Assembly (NCBI RefSeq): GCF_042685105.1
Contig: NZ_JBHUMO010000052.1
Span: 1 to 64,000 of the forward strand
Source: Enterococcus_G camelliae
GTDB lineage: Bacteria; Bacillota; Bacilli; Lactobacillales; Enterococcaceae
Reading direction: 5' to 3'
Length of the DNA: 64,000 nt
Part shown: piece by piece, positions 44,228-52,987 of the stretch
How positions within the stretch are numbered: the first letter of the stretch is position 1
How the letters are laid out: every line of letters begins with the position of its first letter
Made by a program: the position numbers and the translations under genes
The notes under the pieces: model-generated
Database searches by the model: none
What the model was told of the DNA's origin: nothing
The model's input: only the letters and a program-made list of their open reading frames with translations

Positions 44228-45526
44228 ATGGATGAAATTATCGTTAAAGGCGGTAATCAGTTAAAGGGTACAGTTAAAATTGAAGGGGCAAAAAATGCGG
44301 TTTTACCGATACTTGCCGCTAGTTTATTGGCAGATGATGGCGTGACAATCTTACATAATGTACCAATACTATCGGATGTATTTACAATGAATGAAGTAAT
44401 CCGACAATTAAATGCAGAAGTATTATTTGAGGAACAGAATAATAAAGTCATGATAGATGCTACCGATGAGTTAAAAAGTGAAGCTCCTTACGAGTATGTG
44501 AGTAAAATGCGAGCATCCATTGTTGTTATGGGGCCACTATTAGCTAGAAAAGGCCATGCAAAAGTGGCGATGCCCGGAGGTTGTGCAATCGGCAAACGTC
44601 CTATTGATTTACATTTAAAGGGATTCCAGGCATTGGGTGCTAAAATTATTCAAAAGGATGGTTACATCGAAGCATTTGCAGATCAGTTGATTGGTGCGAA
44701 TATTTATCTAGATTTCCCAAGTGTGGGGGCAACTCAAAATATTATGATGGCTGCAGTGAAAGCTAAAGGAACGACTGTGATAAGCAATGTTGCTCGCGAG
44801 CCAGAAATTGTTGACTTAGCCAATATATTGAATAAAATGGGTGCAAAAATTTTTGGTGTTGGTACGGAAACAATGCGTATCGAAGGTGTCGATAAGCTGC
44901 ATGCAGTAGAACATGCCATTGTACAAGATCGTATTGAAGCTGGAACATTTATGGTTGCGGCTGCAATGACACAGGGAGATGTTCTCATTGAGAACGCAAT
45001 AGTCGAACACAATCGACCATTATTATCAAAATTAGCTGAGATGGGTGCAAAAATTTCTGAGAATGAAAGAGGAGTTCATATTATTGGTCCTGAAATCCTT
45101 AAGGCAACGGATATTAAGACGATGCCACATCCAGGATTCCCTACAGATATGCAAGCGCAAATGACTGCAATTCAAATGCTTGCTCAAGGAAGAAGCGTCA
45201 TTACTGAGACGGTTTTTGAGAACCGTTTTCAACATTTGGAAGAAATGATGCGCATGAATGCAAATGTAAAAATTGATGGAAATGTTGCAATTATTGATGG
45301 ACCCAACCAACTTCAAGGAGCAATTGTTTATGCAACAGATCTTCGCGCAGCTGCGGCGTTAATCTTAGTTGGTTTATGCGCAGATGGGATAACTAGAGTG
45401 AGAAATTTAAAATATTTAGATAGAGGTTATTATCAATTTCATAAAAAATTACAACATTTAGGCGCAAAGATTGAACGAATTTCTGATAGTACAGATCAGA
45501 AGGTTTCGGCTCTCTCATTTAATTAG
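44228..45526 (+). CDS. murA: UDP-N-acetylglucosamine 1-carboxyvinyltransferase
   Basis: A 432-aa enzyme for the first committed step of peptidoglycan synthesis, transferring enolpyruvate from PEP to UDP-GlcNAc. The catalytic cysteine C119 lies in PGGCAIGKRPIDLH, the site of fosfomycin attack. KGGNQLKGTVKIEGAKNA is the N-terminal signature. GGAGGG precedes the ATG at 44228. Firmicutes carry two copies; by position this is the murAA type. Confidence 0.97.
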   Translation: MDEIIVKGGNQLKGTVKIEGAKNAVLPILAASLLADDGVTILHNVPILSDVFTMNEVIRQLNAEVLFEEQNNKVMIDATDELKSEAPYEYVSKMRASIVVMGPLLARKGHAKVAMPGGCAIGKRPIDLHLKGFQALGAKIIQKDGYIEAFADQLIGANIYLDFPSVGATQNIMMAAVKAKGTTVISNVAREPEIVDLANILNKMGAKIFGVGTETMRIEGVDKLHAVEHAIVQDRIEAGTFMVAAAMTQGDVLIENAIVEHNRPLLSKLAEMGAKISENERGVHIIGPEILKATDIKTMPHPGFPTDMQAQMTAIQMLAQGRSVITETVFENRFQHLEEMMRMNANVKIDGNVAIIDGPNQLQGAIVYATDLRAAAALILVGLCADGITRVRNLKYLDRGYYQFHKKLQHLGAKIERISDSTDQKVSALSFN

Positions 45527-45538
45527 GATGTGATTAGG

Positions 45539-45715
45539 ATGAAAAACACTTCAACAATTCTTATGTCTCTTTTTAAAGTGTTACTAGTTATTCTGCTTGC
45601 AATGTTGCTCTTTCTTGCCGGTTTAATGGTTGGTTATGGATATATTGGAGAAGGCAAACCAACAGGGATTTTTAGTGGAGAATTATGGCAACACATCTTT
45701 CAATTTTTCTTATAG
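45539..45715 (+). CDS. Small membrane protein, EpuA family (named RNA polymerase subunit beta in databases)
   Basis: A 58-aa protein with one membrane helix (about 12-34, LLVILLAMLLFLAGLMVGY) and a short outer segment. Streptococci and enterococci carry such a gene directly after murA, named epuA; the database title that links it to RNA polymerase has no support in this sequence. AGGATG sets the ATG at 45539 rather than the GTG at 45530. Confidence 0.7.
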   Translation: MKNTSTILMSLFKVLLVILLAMLLFLAGLMVGYGYIGEGKPTGIFSGELWQHIFQFFL

Positions 45716-45752
45716 AGGGATATCGATGTTTTTTGAACAGTGAGGTTAAAGA

Positions 45753-46040
45753 ATGAAAAAAGTAGTTATTTGGTTAGTCAGAGGATATCAGCGTTTTATT
45801 TCTCCTCTATTTCCACCAAGTTGCCGCTATTATCCAACGTGCTCTAATTATATGATTCAGGCAGTAACTGTTCATGGGTTTTTTAAAGGGACGCTTATGG
45901 GGGTGTCGAGAATTTTTCGTTGCCATCCTTTTGTTCATGGAGGGCTTGATTACGTGCCTCTACATTTCTCACTTGCAAGGAATAAAAAAGATAAAATTCA
46001 ACCAAATTATCAAGAAAATAGTAAGCGAAAACATCATTAG
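45753..46040 (+). CDS. yidD: Membrane protein insertion efficiency factor YidD
   Basis: A 95-aa protein with the family core RGYQRFISPLFPPSCRYYPTCSNYMIQAV and FRCHPFVHGGLDYVP (given here as LFPPSCRYYPTCSNY). Three cysteines are conserved. It helps YidC and Sec insert membrane proteins. The last 20 residues are charged and overlap the following terminator. Confidence 0.93.
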   Translation: MKKVVIWLVRGYQRFISPLFPPSCRYYPTCSNYMIQAVTVHGFFKGTLMGVSRIFRCHPFVHGGLDYVPLHFSLARNKKDKIQPNYQENSKRKHH

Positions 46041-46063
46041 AAATGGTGTTTTCTTTTTTTTTT
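46027..46063 (+). terminator. Terminator overlapping the yidD stop
   Basis: GAAAACATCATT (46027-46038) pairs with AATGGTGTTTTC (46042-46053), followed by ten T. Confidence 0.88.
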
Positions 46064-46127
46064 TGGAAAAAATTCACAAAAATGAAAAGGGATAATTTAA
46101 TAAAGTTTTCTATGACAGAATAAATAA

Positions 46128-46142
46128 AATATTCTGAAAATT
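46128..46142. promoter_or_regulatory. CodY box upstream of livJ
   Basis: AATATTCTGAAAATT matches the CodY consensus AATTTTCWGAAAATT at 14 of 15 positions. It abuts the -35 hexamer of the livJ promoter, where bound CodY would block RNA polymerase. Confidence 0.85.
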
Positions 46143-46144
46143 TA

Positions 46145-46173
46145 TTGACATTTGTTACTTTTTTAGGTATATT
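46145..46173 (+). promoter_or_regulatory. Promoter of the liv operon
   Basis: TTGACA (46145-46150), 17-bp spacer, TATATT (46168-46173), 39 bp before livJ. Confidence 0.9.
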
Positions 46174-46211
46174 ATGATTCATATTCAGGGGAAATTAAGG
46201 GAGGAAATACA

Positions 46212-47390
46212 ATGAAGAAGAAGTTGGCTTTTTTGTTTGCAAGTTTGTTCTTATTGAGTGCTTGTAGCGCTAGTCCGACAGGCAAGTCGGGTGGATCAGC
46301 AGACGGAGGAAACAAACAAACAGGAGATACAATCAAAATTGGTGTTAACTTAGAACTGTCAGGTAAAGTTGCGGGTTATGGCTCACAAGAAAAAGACGGT
46401 ATTGAACTAGCTGTAGAGCAAATTAATAAAGATGGCGGTATTCTTGGCAAAAAAGTGAAATTAGTTGTCAAAGATAATAAGTCTGATAACAATGAAGCTG
46501 CCACTGCTGCAGCTAACTTAGCTACAAATGATAAGGTTGTAGCTATTATTGGACCGGCTACATCAGGTGCGTCAAAAGCTGTCATTCCTAATATCACGAA
46601 AGCTCAAGTACCATTCATTACTCCTTCTGGAACAGATGATTCTGTTACAATGAATAATGGAAAAGTACAAGAGTATGTCTTCCGTTCTAGTTTCCAAGAT
46701 AGCTTCCAAGGAAAAGTTTTGGCCCAATATGCAACAGATAAATTGGACTCTAAGAAAGTAGCCATCTTAGGAGATAATTCAAGCGATTATGCAATTGGTT
46801 TAACCAAAGCATTTAAATCTGAATACAAAGGTGATGTTGCTATTGAAGAAAACTTTACTAGTGGTGATAAGGATTTCCAAGCAGTATTAACAAAAATTAA
46901 GAATTCAGATTTTGATGTTTTGTACGTTCCGGGATATTATGAAGAAGCAGGGCTAATCATTAAACAAGCTCGAGAAATGGGAATTACCCAACCAATTCTT
47001 GGCGCGGATGGTTTTGGAGATGAAAAAATTGTTCAATTGGCTGGTGCAAGCAATGTCAGTGATGTTTACTATACTGGACATTTCTCAATCTTAGCTCCAG
47101 CAAATGACACGGTCCAACCTTTTATTGACGCATTTAAAGAAAAATATGGTACAGAACCTTCAACATTCAATGCGCTAGCTTATGATGCAATGAATATGAT
47201 TAAACAAGCGATAACAGATCAAAAATCAGCTGATTCAGCTGCTATTACAAAAGGTCTTGCAAATTTGAAAAACTTCGAGGGTGTAACTGGTAATATTTCA
47301 ATTGATAAAGATCACAATCCTGAAAAATCTGTGGTAGTTATTAAGTATACTGATGGAAAAGAAAGCTCAGCAGAGACGGTCAATCCATAA
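46212..47390 (+). CDS. livJ: Branched-chain amino acid binding lipoprotein LivJ-like
   Basis: A 392-aa type I periplasmic-binding-fold lipoprotein. Signal peptide with the LSAC lipobox and lipidated C18, then a glycine-rich linker. IKIGVNLELSGKVAGYG and IGPATSGASKAVIP are the LivJ/LivK ligand-contact segments. It captures leucine, isoleucine or valine outside the membrane. The GGAGG site precedes the ATG. A hairpin follows the gene, allowing more binding protein than transporter. Confidence 0.93.
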   Translation: MKKKLAFLFASLFLLSACSASPTGKSGGSADGGNKQTGDTIKIGVNLELSGKVAGYGSQEKDGIELAVEQINKDGGILGKKVKLVVKDNKSDNNEAATAAANLATNDKVVAIIGPATSGASKAVIPNITKAQVPFITPSGTDDSVTMNNGKVQEYVFRSSFQDSFQGKVLAQYATDKLDSKKVAILGDNSSDYAIGLTKAFKSEYKGDVAIEENFTSGDKDFQAVLTKIKNSDFDVLYVPGYYEEAGLIIKQAREMGITQPILGADGFGDEKIVQLAGASNVSDVYYTGHFSILAPANDTVQPFIDAFKEKYGTEPSTFNALAYDAMNMIKQAITDQKSADSAAITKGLANLKNFEGVTGNISIDKDHNPEKSVVVIKYTDGKESSAETVNP

Positions 47391-47404
47391 GTAAGTGAGT
47401 AGCG

Positions 47405-47446
47405 GGGCTGGGGCAAAATCTTAGTGGTTTTGTCGTAGCCCTTTTC
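47405..47446 (+). terminator. Partial terminator between livJ and livH
   Basis: GGGCT with GGCAAAA on the left pairs with TTTTGTC and AGCCC on the right, then CTTTTCTT. The weak T-run fits read-through into livH. Confidence 0.75.
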
Positions 47447-47474
47447 TTGACAATAAAAAAATGGAAGTGATGAG

Positions 47475-48353
47475 ATGGAAGTATTAATACAACAAGTCAT
47501 AAACGGGCTTTTTCTCGGTAGTATTTACGCGTTAATGGCTCTAGGATATACAATGGTTTACGGCATCATCAAATTAATTAATTTTGCGCATGGTGAGATT
47601 TACATGATAGGTAGTTTCATTGGATATTTCTTAATCAAACAATTAGGTTTTGGTTTTTTCCCTTCGATGTTAATCGCAATGATTGGTTGTGCAATTTTAG
47701 GTGTGGTTATTGAATTTCTGGCTTATCGTCCTCTAAGAAAATCAACACGAATCTCCGCATTAATTACAGCTATTGGTGTTTCATATTTATTGCAAAATGT
47801 GATGATTTATTTCTTTAAACCAGATACCCGTCCATTTCCACAGGTCATCACACGCCATAATTACCAACTTGGGTTTATCTCTGTGAGCAACATACAGTTA
47901 TTGATTCTTGGTGTATCACTTTTATTGATGGTATTGTTGCAGTTAATCATTCAAAAAACAAGAATGGGTAAAGCAATGCGTGCAGTGAGTGTGGATACGG
48001 ATGCGGCTCAATTGATGGGAATCAATGTGAACCGGACCATTTCATTTACATTTGCTCTTGGTTCCGCATTAGCGGCTGCAGGAGGAATGTTGATTGGGTT
48101 GTACTATAATTCCATTGATCCTATGATGGGGGTTGTACCAGGTTTGAAATCTTTTGTTGCGGCTGTTTTGGGTGGCATAGGTGTTATACCAGGAGCTGCT
48201 ATTGGGGGATTTGTTATTGGACTCATTGAAACAATCTCTACTGCTTTGGGATTTTCCGACTACAAAGATGCGTTGGTTTATGTAGTACTCATTATCATTT
48301 TACTTGTTCGACCAGCTGGCATTTTAGGAAAAAATATTAAAGAGAAAGTGTAG
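47475..48353 (+). CDS. livH: Branched-chain amino acid ABC transporter permease LivH
   Basis: A 292-aa membrane subunit with about eight helices. N-terminal QQVINGLFLGSIYALMALGY and the coupling loop MRAVSVDTDAAQLMGINV identify LivH. It forms the channel with LivM. It is separated by 9 bp from livM. Confidence 0.93.
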   Translation: MEVLIQQVINGLFLGSIYALMALGYTMVYGIIKLINFAHGEIYMIGSFIGYFLIKQLGFGFFPSMLIAMIGCAILGVVIEFLAYRPLRKSTRISALITAIGVSYLLQNVMIYFFKPDTRPFPQVITRHNYQLGFISVSNIQLLILGVSLLLMVLLQLIIQKTRMGKAMRAVSVDTDAAQLMGINVNRTISFTFALGSALAAAGGMLIGLYYNSIDPMMGVVPGLKSFVAAVLGGIGVIPGAAIGGFVIGLIETISTALGFSDYKDALVYVVLIIILLVRPAGILGKNIKEKV

Positions 48354-48362
48354 GTGGCATAA

Positions 48363-49343
48363 ATGAAAAAGAATTTGAAGTACAACATTACATGGTTGCT
48401 ACTTACATTGATTATCTATTTTGTGTTATTTGGCTTGTATAGTGGTGGTTTTATTAATATTTTTACGGATGCGATTATTGTTAATATTGGAATTAATATT
48501 ATCTTGGCGGTTAGCTTAAACTTGATTATTGGCTTTTCAGGTCAATTCTCATTAGGTCATGCTGGTTTTATGGCCATAGGGGCATATGCGAGCGCAATTA
48601 TCACAACGAAAAATCCTACTTTTGGTGGTTTTCTTTTATCGATTATCGTAGGGATGCTATTTGCAGGAATTGTAGCGTTTGTTGTCGGAACACCAACATT
48701 GCGATTAAAAGGGGACTATCTTGCTATTGCAACCTTGGGGATTTCAGAAATCATCCGGATTTTGATTGTCAATAATAGTTGGCTTACGAATGGTCCTTCA
48801 GGTATTTTTGGGATTCCTGAGTTTAGTAACTGGCAGTTGGTGTTTATTTTTGCAGCGTTGACGGTTGTTTTTGTCTCCAATTTTATTAATAGTGGTGGTG
48901 GACGTGCTACCCTTTCAGTGAGAGAAGATGAAATTGCTGCTGAATCAATGGGAGTGAATACGACCAAATACAAAGTGATTGCGTTTGTTTTCGGAGGCAT
49001 GCTAGCGAGTCTGGCAGGAACGTTGTATGCAAGTTATCAACAATCCGTTTTCCCTAGTGACTATACTTTTAACAAATCCATCGATATCCTTATTATTGCC
49101 GTGTTTGGTGGCCTAGGGAGTACGACAGGATCCGTTTTAGCAGCAATTGTGCTAGGTATTTTAAACATGTACTTGCAAGATTTTGGTAGCCTACGAATGA
49201 TTATCTATGCGTTAGCTTTAATAGGTATCATGATTTTCAAACCAAGTGGCCTGCTCGGTACTTGGGAGTTTTCAGTAAAACGGTTGTTCAATCGTTTTAG
49301 TAAGAAGGAGGGAGATTTAGATGGCACTTCTAACAGTAAATAA
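48363..49343 (+). CDS. livM: Branched-chain amino acid ABC transporter permease LivM
   Basis: A 326-aa membrane subunit with about eight to ten helices. SFGQFSLGHAGFMAIGAYAS-type motif (GFSGQFSLGHAGFMAIGAYA) and the coupling loop SVREDEIAAESMGVN are LivM features. The 3' end overlaps livG by 23 bp. Confidence 0.93.
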   Translation: MKKNLKYNITWLLLTLIIYFVLFGLYSGGFINIFTDAIIVNIGINIILAVSLNLIIGFSGQFSLGHAGFMAIGAYASAIITTKNPTFGGFLLSIIVGMLFAGIVAFVVGTPTLRLKGDYLAIATLGISEIIRILIVNNSWLTNGPSGIFGIPEFSNWQLVFIFAALTVVFVSNFINSGGGRATLSVREDEIAAESMGVNTTKYKVIAFVFGGMLASLAGTLYASYQQSVFPSDYTFNKSIDILIIAVFGGLGSTTGSVLAAIVLGILNMYLQDFGSLRMIIYALALIGIMIFKPSGLLGTWEFSVKRLFNRFSKKEGDLDGTSNSK

Positions 49344-50097
49344 TTTGACCAAAAATTTTGGTGGCTTGGCTGCTGTCTCCCATGTAACGATTTCAGTTGA
49401 AGAAAATGAATTGATTGGTTTAATTGGTCCGAATGGTGCAGGAAAAACAACCCTATTTAATCTTCTAACAGGAGTATATGAACCTAGTTCCGGTGATGTG
49501 TTATTAAAAGTTGGTGGCAAAGAAGAGCGGCTGAATGGTATGAAACCATACAAGGTGGCCAATTTAGGTTTATCCAGAACGTTTCAAAACATTCGTCTGT
49601 TTAAAGATTTAACTGTTTTAGATAATGTACTTGTGGCGATGAATTCAAAAAATAAAGAAGGTTTCTTTACAAGTATTTTTAGATTGCCCAAATATTATCA
49701 AACAGAAACCAAAATGTTGACGAAAGTGAAAGAACTTCTTCAAATTTTTGGACTTGATACCAAGATGAATACACTGGCAAAGAATCTTCCTTATGGAGAA
49801 CAAAGAAGATTGGAAATTGTTCGAGCCTTGGCAACACAACCCAAAATTCTTTTTCTTGATGAACCAGCAGCAGGAATGAATCCACAAGAAACAGCTGAAT
49901 TGACACAATTAATCCGGAAGATTCAACGTGAATTTCAAATAACGATTGTATTGATTGAACATGATATGAGTTTAGTAATGGACGTTTGTGAACGTATTTA
50001 TGTCTTGGAATATGGACAAGTTATTGCTCATGGAACACCAAGTGAGATCAAAAATAATCCGAAGGTAATCCAAGCATATTTAGGGGGCGATATATAA
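49321..50097 (+). CDS. livG: Branched-chain amino acid ABC transporter ATPase LivG
   Basis: A 258-aa ATPase. Walker A GPNGAGKTT, LIV-type signature LPYGEQRRLEIVRALA, Walker B ILFLDEPAAGMNP, and the switch histidine in LIEHDMSLVM. AAGGAGGG precedes the ATG inside livM. It overlaps livF by one base. Confidence 0.94.
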   Translation: MALLTVNNLTKNFGGLAAVSHVTISVEENELIGLIGPNGAGKTTLFNLLTGVYEPSSGDVLLKVGGKEERLNGMKPYKVANLGLSRTFQNIRLFKDLTVLDNVLVAMNSKNKEGFFTSIFRLPKYYQTETKMLTKVKELLQIFGLDTKMNTLAKNLPYGEQRRLEIVRALATQPKILFLDEPAAGMNPQETAELTQLIRKIQREFQITIVLIEHDMSLVMDVCERIYVLEYGQVIAHGTPSEIKNNPKVIQAYLGGDI

Positions 50098-50798
50098 TGT
50101 TGGAGATTGAAAATTTATCTGTCCACTATGGGATGATTCAGGCTGTTCATGATGTCTCATTTCACGTCAATCAAGGAGAAATTGTATCTTTAATAGGGGC
50201 AAATGGTGCAGGAAAAACAACCATTCTAAGAACTATTTCTGGATTAACAAGGCCATCAAAAGGGAAGATTATCTTTGAAAAAAAGGAAATTGAGAAATTA
50301 GCGCCTCAAAAAATTGTTGCTTCGGGCTTATCTCAAGTACCTGAAGGGCGTCACGTTTTTCCAGGATTAACGGTACAGGAAAACCTGGAAATGGGTGCTT
50401 TTTTACGAAAAGATAAGCAGGTAAAGCAAGATTATGAACAAGTTTTTAATAAGTTTCCAGTTTTAAAGGAACGAAAAAATCAAGATGCGGCAACTTTATC
50501 AGGAGGGGAACAGCAAATGTTGGCAATGGGGCGAGCGCTGATGTCAAAACCCAAACTACTCCTACTAGATGAACCTTCCATGGGACTAGCCCCTATTTTT
50601 ATAAGGGAAATTTTTTCCATTATTCAAGAAATACAAAAACAAGGAACAACTATTTTATTAATTGAACAGAATGCAAAAATGGCACTATCAATTGCTAATC
50701 GAGGCTATGTCTTAGAGACTGGGAAAATAGTACTTGAAGGAACAGGCCAAGAACTGTTAGCGAGTGAGGCCGTGAAGAAAGCATACTTGGGAGGATAA
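50097..50798 (+). CDS. livF: Branched-chain amino acid ABC transporter ATPase LivF
   Basis: A 233-aa ATPase. Walker A GANGAGKTT, VPEGRHVFPGLTV, signature LSGGEQQMLAMGRAL, Walker B LLLLDEPSMGLAP, and LIEQNA. It forms the energising heterodimer with LivG. Start and livG stop overlap (TAATG). Confidence 0.94.
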   Translation: MLEIENLSVHYGMIQAVHDVSFHVNQGEIVSLIGANGAGKTTILRTISGLTRPSKGKIIFEKKEIEKLAPQKIVASGLSQVPEGRHVFPGLTVQENLEMGAFLRKDKQVKQDYEQVFNKFPVLKERKNQDAATLSGGEQQMLAMGRALMSKPKLLLLDEPSMGLAPIFIREIFSIIQEIQKQGTTILLIEQNAKMALSIANRGYVLETGKIVLEGTGQELLASEAVKKAYLGG

Positions 50799-50802
50799 AA
50801 CC

Positions 50803-51447
50803 ATGAGTGTTAGTGATTTTATGACAAAAAAAGTTGTGACCGTAACACCATCAACACCGGTGTTTGATGCAATTGATTTAATGAAAGCAAATGGCATTCA
50901 CCGTTTGCCAGTGTTAGAAGGCGATCATTTGGTAGGACTCATTACTGAAGGAGTTATTCAAGCGGCGTTACCTTCTAAGGCAACAACTTTGAGTGTGTAT
51001 GAATTAAACTATTTAATCAACAAAACAAAAGTAGAAGATATTATGATTAAGGACGTCTTGACCATTCAACCGAATGCGTTATTAGAAGATGCAATTGCAA
51101 AAATGCGTGCGAATAGCATTGCGGTTTTACCAGTAATGGATGAAGGTAATTTAGTTGGGATTATTACCAACAATGATATTTTTGACGCATTTTTGAAGAT
51201 AACTGGCTATCATGAAGGTGGAACAAGAATCAGTGTGAATATTGCGAAAGATCGGTCAGGGGTGATTGCTGACTTGGCTAAAATCTTAGCTGATCACGAA
51301 ATGAGCATTTCAACAATTGTTGTGAACAGAAAAGTTGACGGCACGATAGTAGAATTTCAAGTTGTTTCAAAACAAGTGGCAGAAATTCGGCAATTATTTG
51401 AGCAAGCTGGTTACCAAGTGGTGGATGCTGTTTTAACGAATATTTGA
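50803..51447 (+). CDS. CBS-ACT domain protein, AcuB-like
   Basis: A 214-aa regulator-like protein with two CBS domains (about 5-60 and 75-130; MTKKVVTVTPSTPVFDAIDLM and IKDVLTIQPNALLEDAIAKM, given in part) and a C-terminal ACT domain (about 140-212, VNIAKDRSGVIADLAKIL). CBS pairs bind adenine nucleotides and ACT domains bind amino acids, so it may sense energy and branched-chain amino acids. It follows livF by 4 bp; streptococci have the same liv-acuB order. It is named after AcuB but is not shown to act in acetoin use. Confidence 0.85.
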   Translation: MSVSDFMTKKVVTVTPSTPVFDAIDLMKANGIHRLPVLEGDHLVGLITEGVIQAALPSKATTLSVYELNYLINKTKVEDIMIKDVLTIQPNALLEDAIAKMRANSIAVLPVMDEGNLVGIITNNDIFDAFLKITGYHEGGTRISVNIAKDRSGVIADLAKILADHEMSISTIVVNRKVDGTIVEFQVVSKQVAEIRQLFEQAGYQVVDAVLTNI

Positions 51448-51460
51448 TAAAGCATAATCA

Positions 51461-51493
51461 AGGTGGCTGTAAAAATGGTCACCTGTTTTTTTT
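51461..51493 (+). terminator. Terminator after the liv operon
   Basis: AGGTGGC pairs with GTCACCT with one mismatch, followed by eight T. Confidence 0.8.
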
Positions 51494-51531
51494 ATGAATG
51501 ATATATGCTAAAATATTTGTGAGGTGGGAAA

Positions 51532-51762
51532 ATGCGAAAAAATAAAGATACAGAAATTCGATTTGAGGAAACAACAAAAGAATTAAAAGGCAAAAGTTAT
51601 GATGTAGGGGAACTTTACTTAGGAAAAAAGAAGATTGGTGAAATTTTGGTGTACACACCAAAAGATTTTCAGGTATTTATTGGTGAAGATAATTGTGGAA
51701 GTGCAAAAAGTATGGATGATGCCTTAGAATTATTTATTCGTCAATGGAATTTACAAGATTAA
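51532..51762 (+). CDS. DUF2969 family protein
   Basis: A 76-aa cytosolic protein of a family confined to Lactobacillales. Motifs IRFEETTKELKGKSYDVGEL and CGSAKSMDDALELFIRQWNL. GAGGTGGG precedes the ATG. The function is unknown. It is a single-gene unit between the liv terminator and the tRNA cluster. Confidence 0.72.
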   Translation: MRKNKDTEIRFEETTKELKGKSYDVGELYLGKKKIGEILVYTPKDFQVFIGEDNCGSAKSMDDALELFIRQWNLQD

Positions 51763-51767
51763 AAAAA

Positions 51768-51798
51768 TTGATATTCTACTTGCAATGCGTTATATAAT
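51768..51798 (+). promoter_or_regulatory. Promoter of the tRNA-Tyr/tRNA-Gln cluster
   Basis: TTGATA (51768-51773), 17-bp spacer, TATATAAT (51791-51798) as a rather strong -10. Confidence 0.7.
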
Positions 51799-51836
51799 GT
51801 TGTATTATAACGAAGTCGGGTTATTCAGACAACATT

Positions 51837-51920
51837 GGAGGAGTAGCGAAGTGGCTAAACGCGGCGGACTGTAAATCCGTTCCTTTCGGTTCAGTGGTTC
51901 GAATCCACTCTCCTCCACCA
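51837..51920 (+). tRNA. tRNA-Tyr (anticodon GTA)
   Basis: Acceptor GGAGGAG pairs with CTCCTCC, discriminator A, encoded CCA. The anticodon loop CTGTAAA gives GTA. A long variable arm (CCGTTCCTTTCGG) fits a class II tRNA. Confidence 0.95.
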
Positions 51921-51921
51921 T

Positions 51922-51993
51922 TGGGGTATAGCCAAGCGGTAAGGCAAGGGACTTTGACTCCCTCATGCGTTGGTTCGAATCCAGCTACCCCAG
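51922..51993 (+). tRNA. tRNA-Gln (anticodon TTG)
   Basis: Acceptor TGGGGTA pairs with TACCCCA; anticodon loop CTTTGAC gives TTG; T arm GGTTCGAATCC. CCA is not encoded. It lies one base after tRNA-Tyr, so both are processed from one transcript. Confidence 0.95.
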
Positions 51994-51999
51994 TCTTGC

Positions 52000-52042
52000 A
52001 AATAAAGGGAGTATCGAAATTTCGATGCTCCCTTTATTTTTG
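52000..52042 (+). terminator. Terminator of the tRNA cluster
   Basis: AAATAAAGGGAG (52000-52011) pairs with CTCCCTTTATTT (52028-52039), inner CGAAATTTCG palindrome, then T-rich sequence. Confidence 0.88.
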
Positions 52043-52072
52043 GTAAAAATGTTATTTTAAAGGAGGATTACT

Positions 52073-52243
52073 ATGAAAATTAGTAAAAAAGTCAAATTGG
52101 CTATTCGCGAAGCTGCACTGGAAGTTTATGATTTATCAAAAAAGGATTTTGAAGAATCCAAACAAAAAATGGGCTTCAAAACGAAACAGGGAAAGTCACA
52201 AGCTACTCAACAAAAAATTAAATGGCATGCGAAAAATAAATAG
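52073..52243 (+). CDS. Small basic hypothetical protein, 56 aa
   Basis: A 56-aa open frame with a strong AAAGGAGG site 7 bp before the ATG and a TAG at 52241-52243. The protein starts MKISKKVKLAIREAALEVYD and has a strongly basic, glutamine-rich end (KSQATQQKIKWHAKNK). A first amphipathic helix is likely. I recognise no family. It lies between the tRNA terminator and a GntR-type gene. The high lysine content suggests contact with nucleic acid, but that is inference. Confidence 0.72.
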   Translation: MKISKKVKLAIREAALEVYDLSKKDFEESKQKMGFKTKQGKSQATQQKIKWHAKNK

Positions 52244-52281
52244 AAGAAGTTCATTTGTTGCAGAAATTAGGGAGATAGAGT

Positions 52282-52986
52282 ATGGCTGAGCAAACACCTA
52301 TTTACATTCAAATACATGACGAAATGAAACGTAAAATAGAAGAAAACATATGGAAGATAGGAGACCGCATTCCCTCAGAACGTGAGTTATCAATTCAGTT
52401 TGGCGTTAGTCGGATGACTCTTCGACAAGCAATTCAAAATCTATCCGATGAAGGTATCTTAGAAAGAAAAGTTGGTTCGGGAACGTATGTAGCAAATCAA
52501 AAAGTACAAGAAAAAATGACGGGAACAACGAGCTTTACGGAGATTATGTTATCGCAAGGGAGAACTCCTTCTAGTAAAGTAACCTCTTATTTTGTTACTT
52601 CTCCTAGTTCAAGCGAAATTGAGAAGTTACGGTTGCATGAAAAGCAACAGGTATTACGGATGGAAAGAATTCGTTATGCTGATGGTGTTCCAATCTGTTT
52701 TGAGATAGCCTCAATACCCGAGTATCTGATTAATCACTTTACAAAAGAGGCGATTACGACTTCTTTCTATCGAATTTTAGAAGATGAAGGGTATAAAATA
52801 GGAAGAGCAAATCAGACAATTTCTGCAACTATTGCTTCTGAAAAAATTGCTGATTTTTTAAATATTAAACGTGGTGAGGCTGTTTTACGTTTGCGACAAA
52901 CCTCTTTTTTTGAAGATGGTACACCGTTTGAATATGTGCGTACCCAATATGTCGGTTCACGATTTGAGTTTTATTTGGAGAAATAA
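52282..52986 (+). CDS. GntR family transcriptional regulator, HutC/UTRA type
   Basis: A 234-aa regulator. An N-terminal GntR winged helix (about 8-75, KIGDRIPSERELSIQFGVSR) binds DNA, and the C-terminal UTRA domain (about 90-230, chorismate-lyase-like fold, KLRLHEKQQVLRMERIRYAD) binds a small ligand. This subtype senses sugar phosphates, amino sugars, histidine derivatives or phosphonates; I cannot say which. It is convergent with yigZ and has no adjacent transport operon, so it may act elsewhere. Confidence 0.9.
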   Translation: MAEQTPIYIQIHDEMKRKIEENIWKIGDRIPSERELSIQFGVSRMTLRQAIQNLSDEGILERKVGSGTYVANQKVQEKMTGTTSFTEIMLSQGRTPSSKVTSYFVTSPSSSEIEKLRLHEKQQVLRMERIRYADGVPICFEIASIPEYLINHFTKEAITTSFYRILEDEGYKIGRANQTISATIASEKIADFLNIKRGEAVLRLRQTSFFEDGTPFEYVRTQYVGSRFEFYLEK

Positions 52987-52987
52987 T

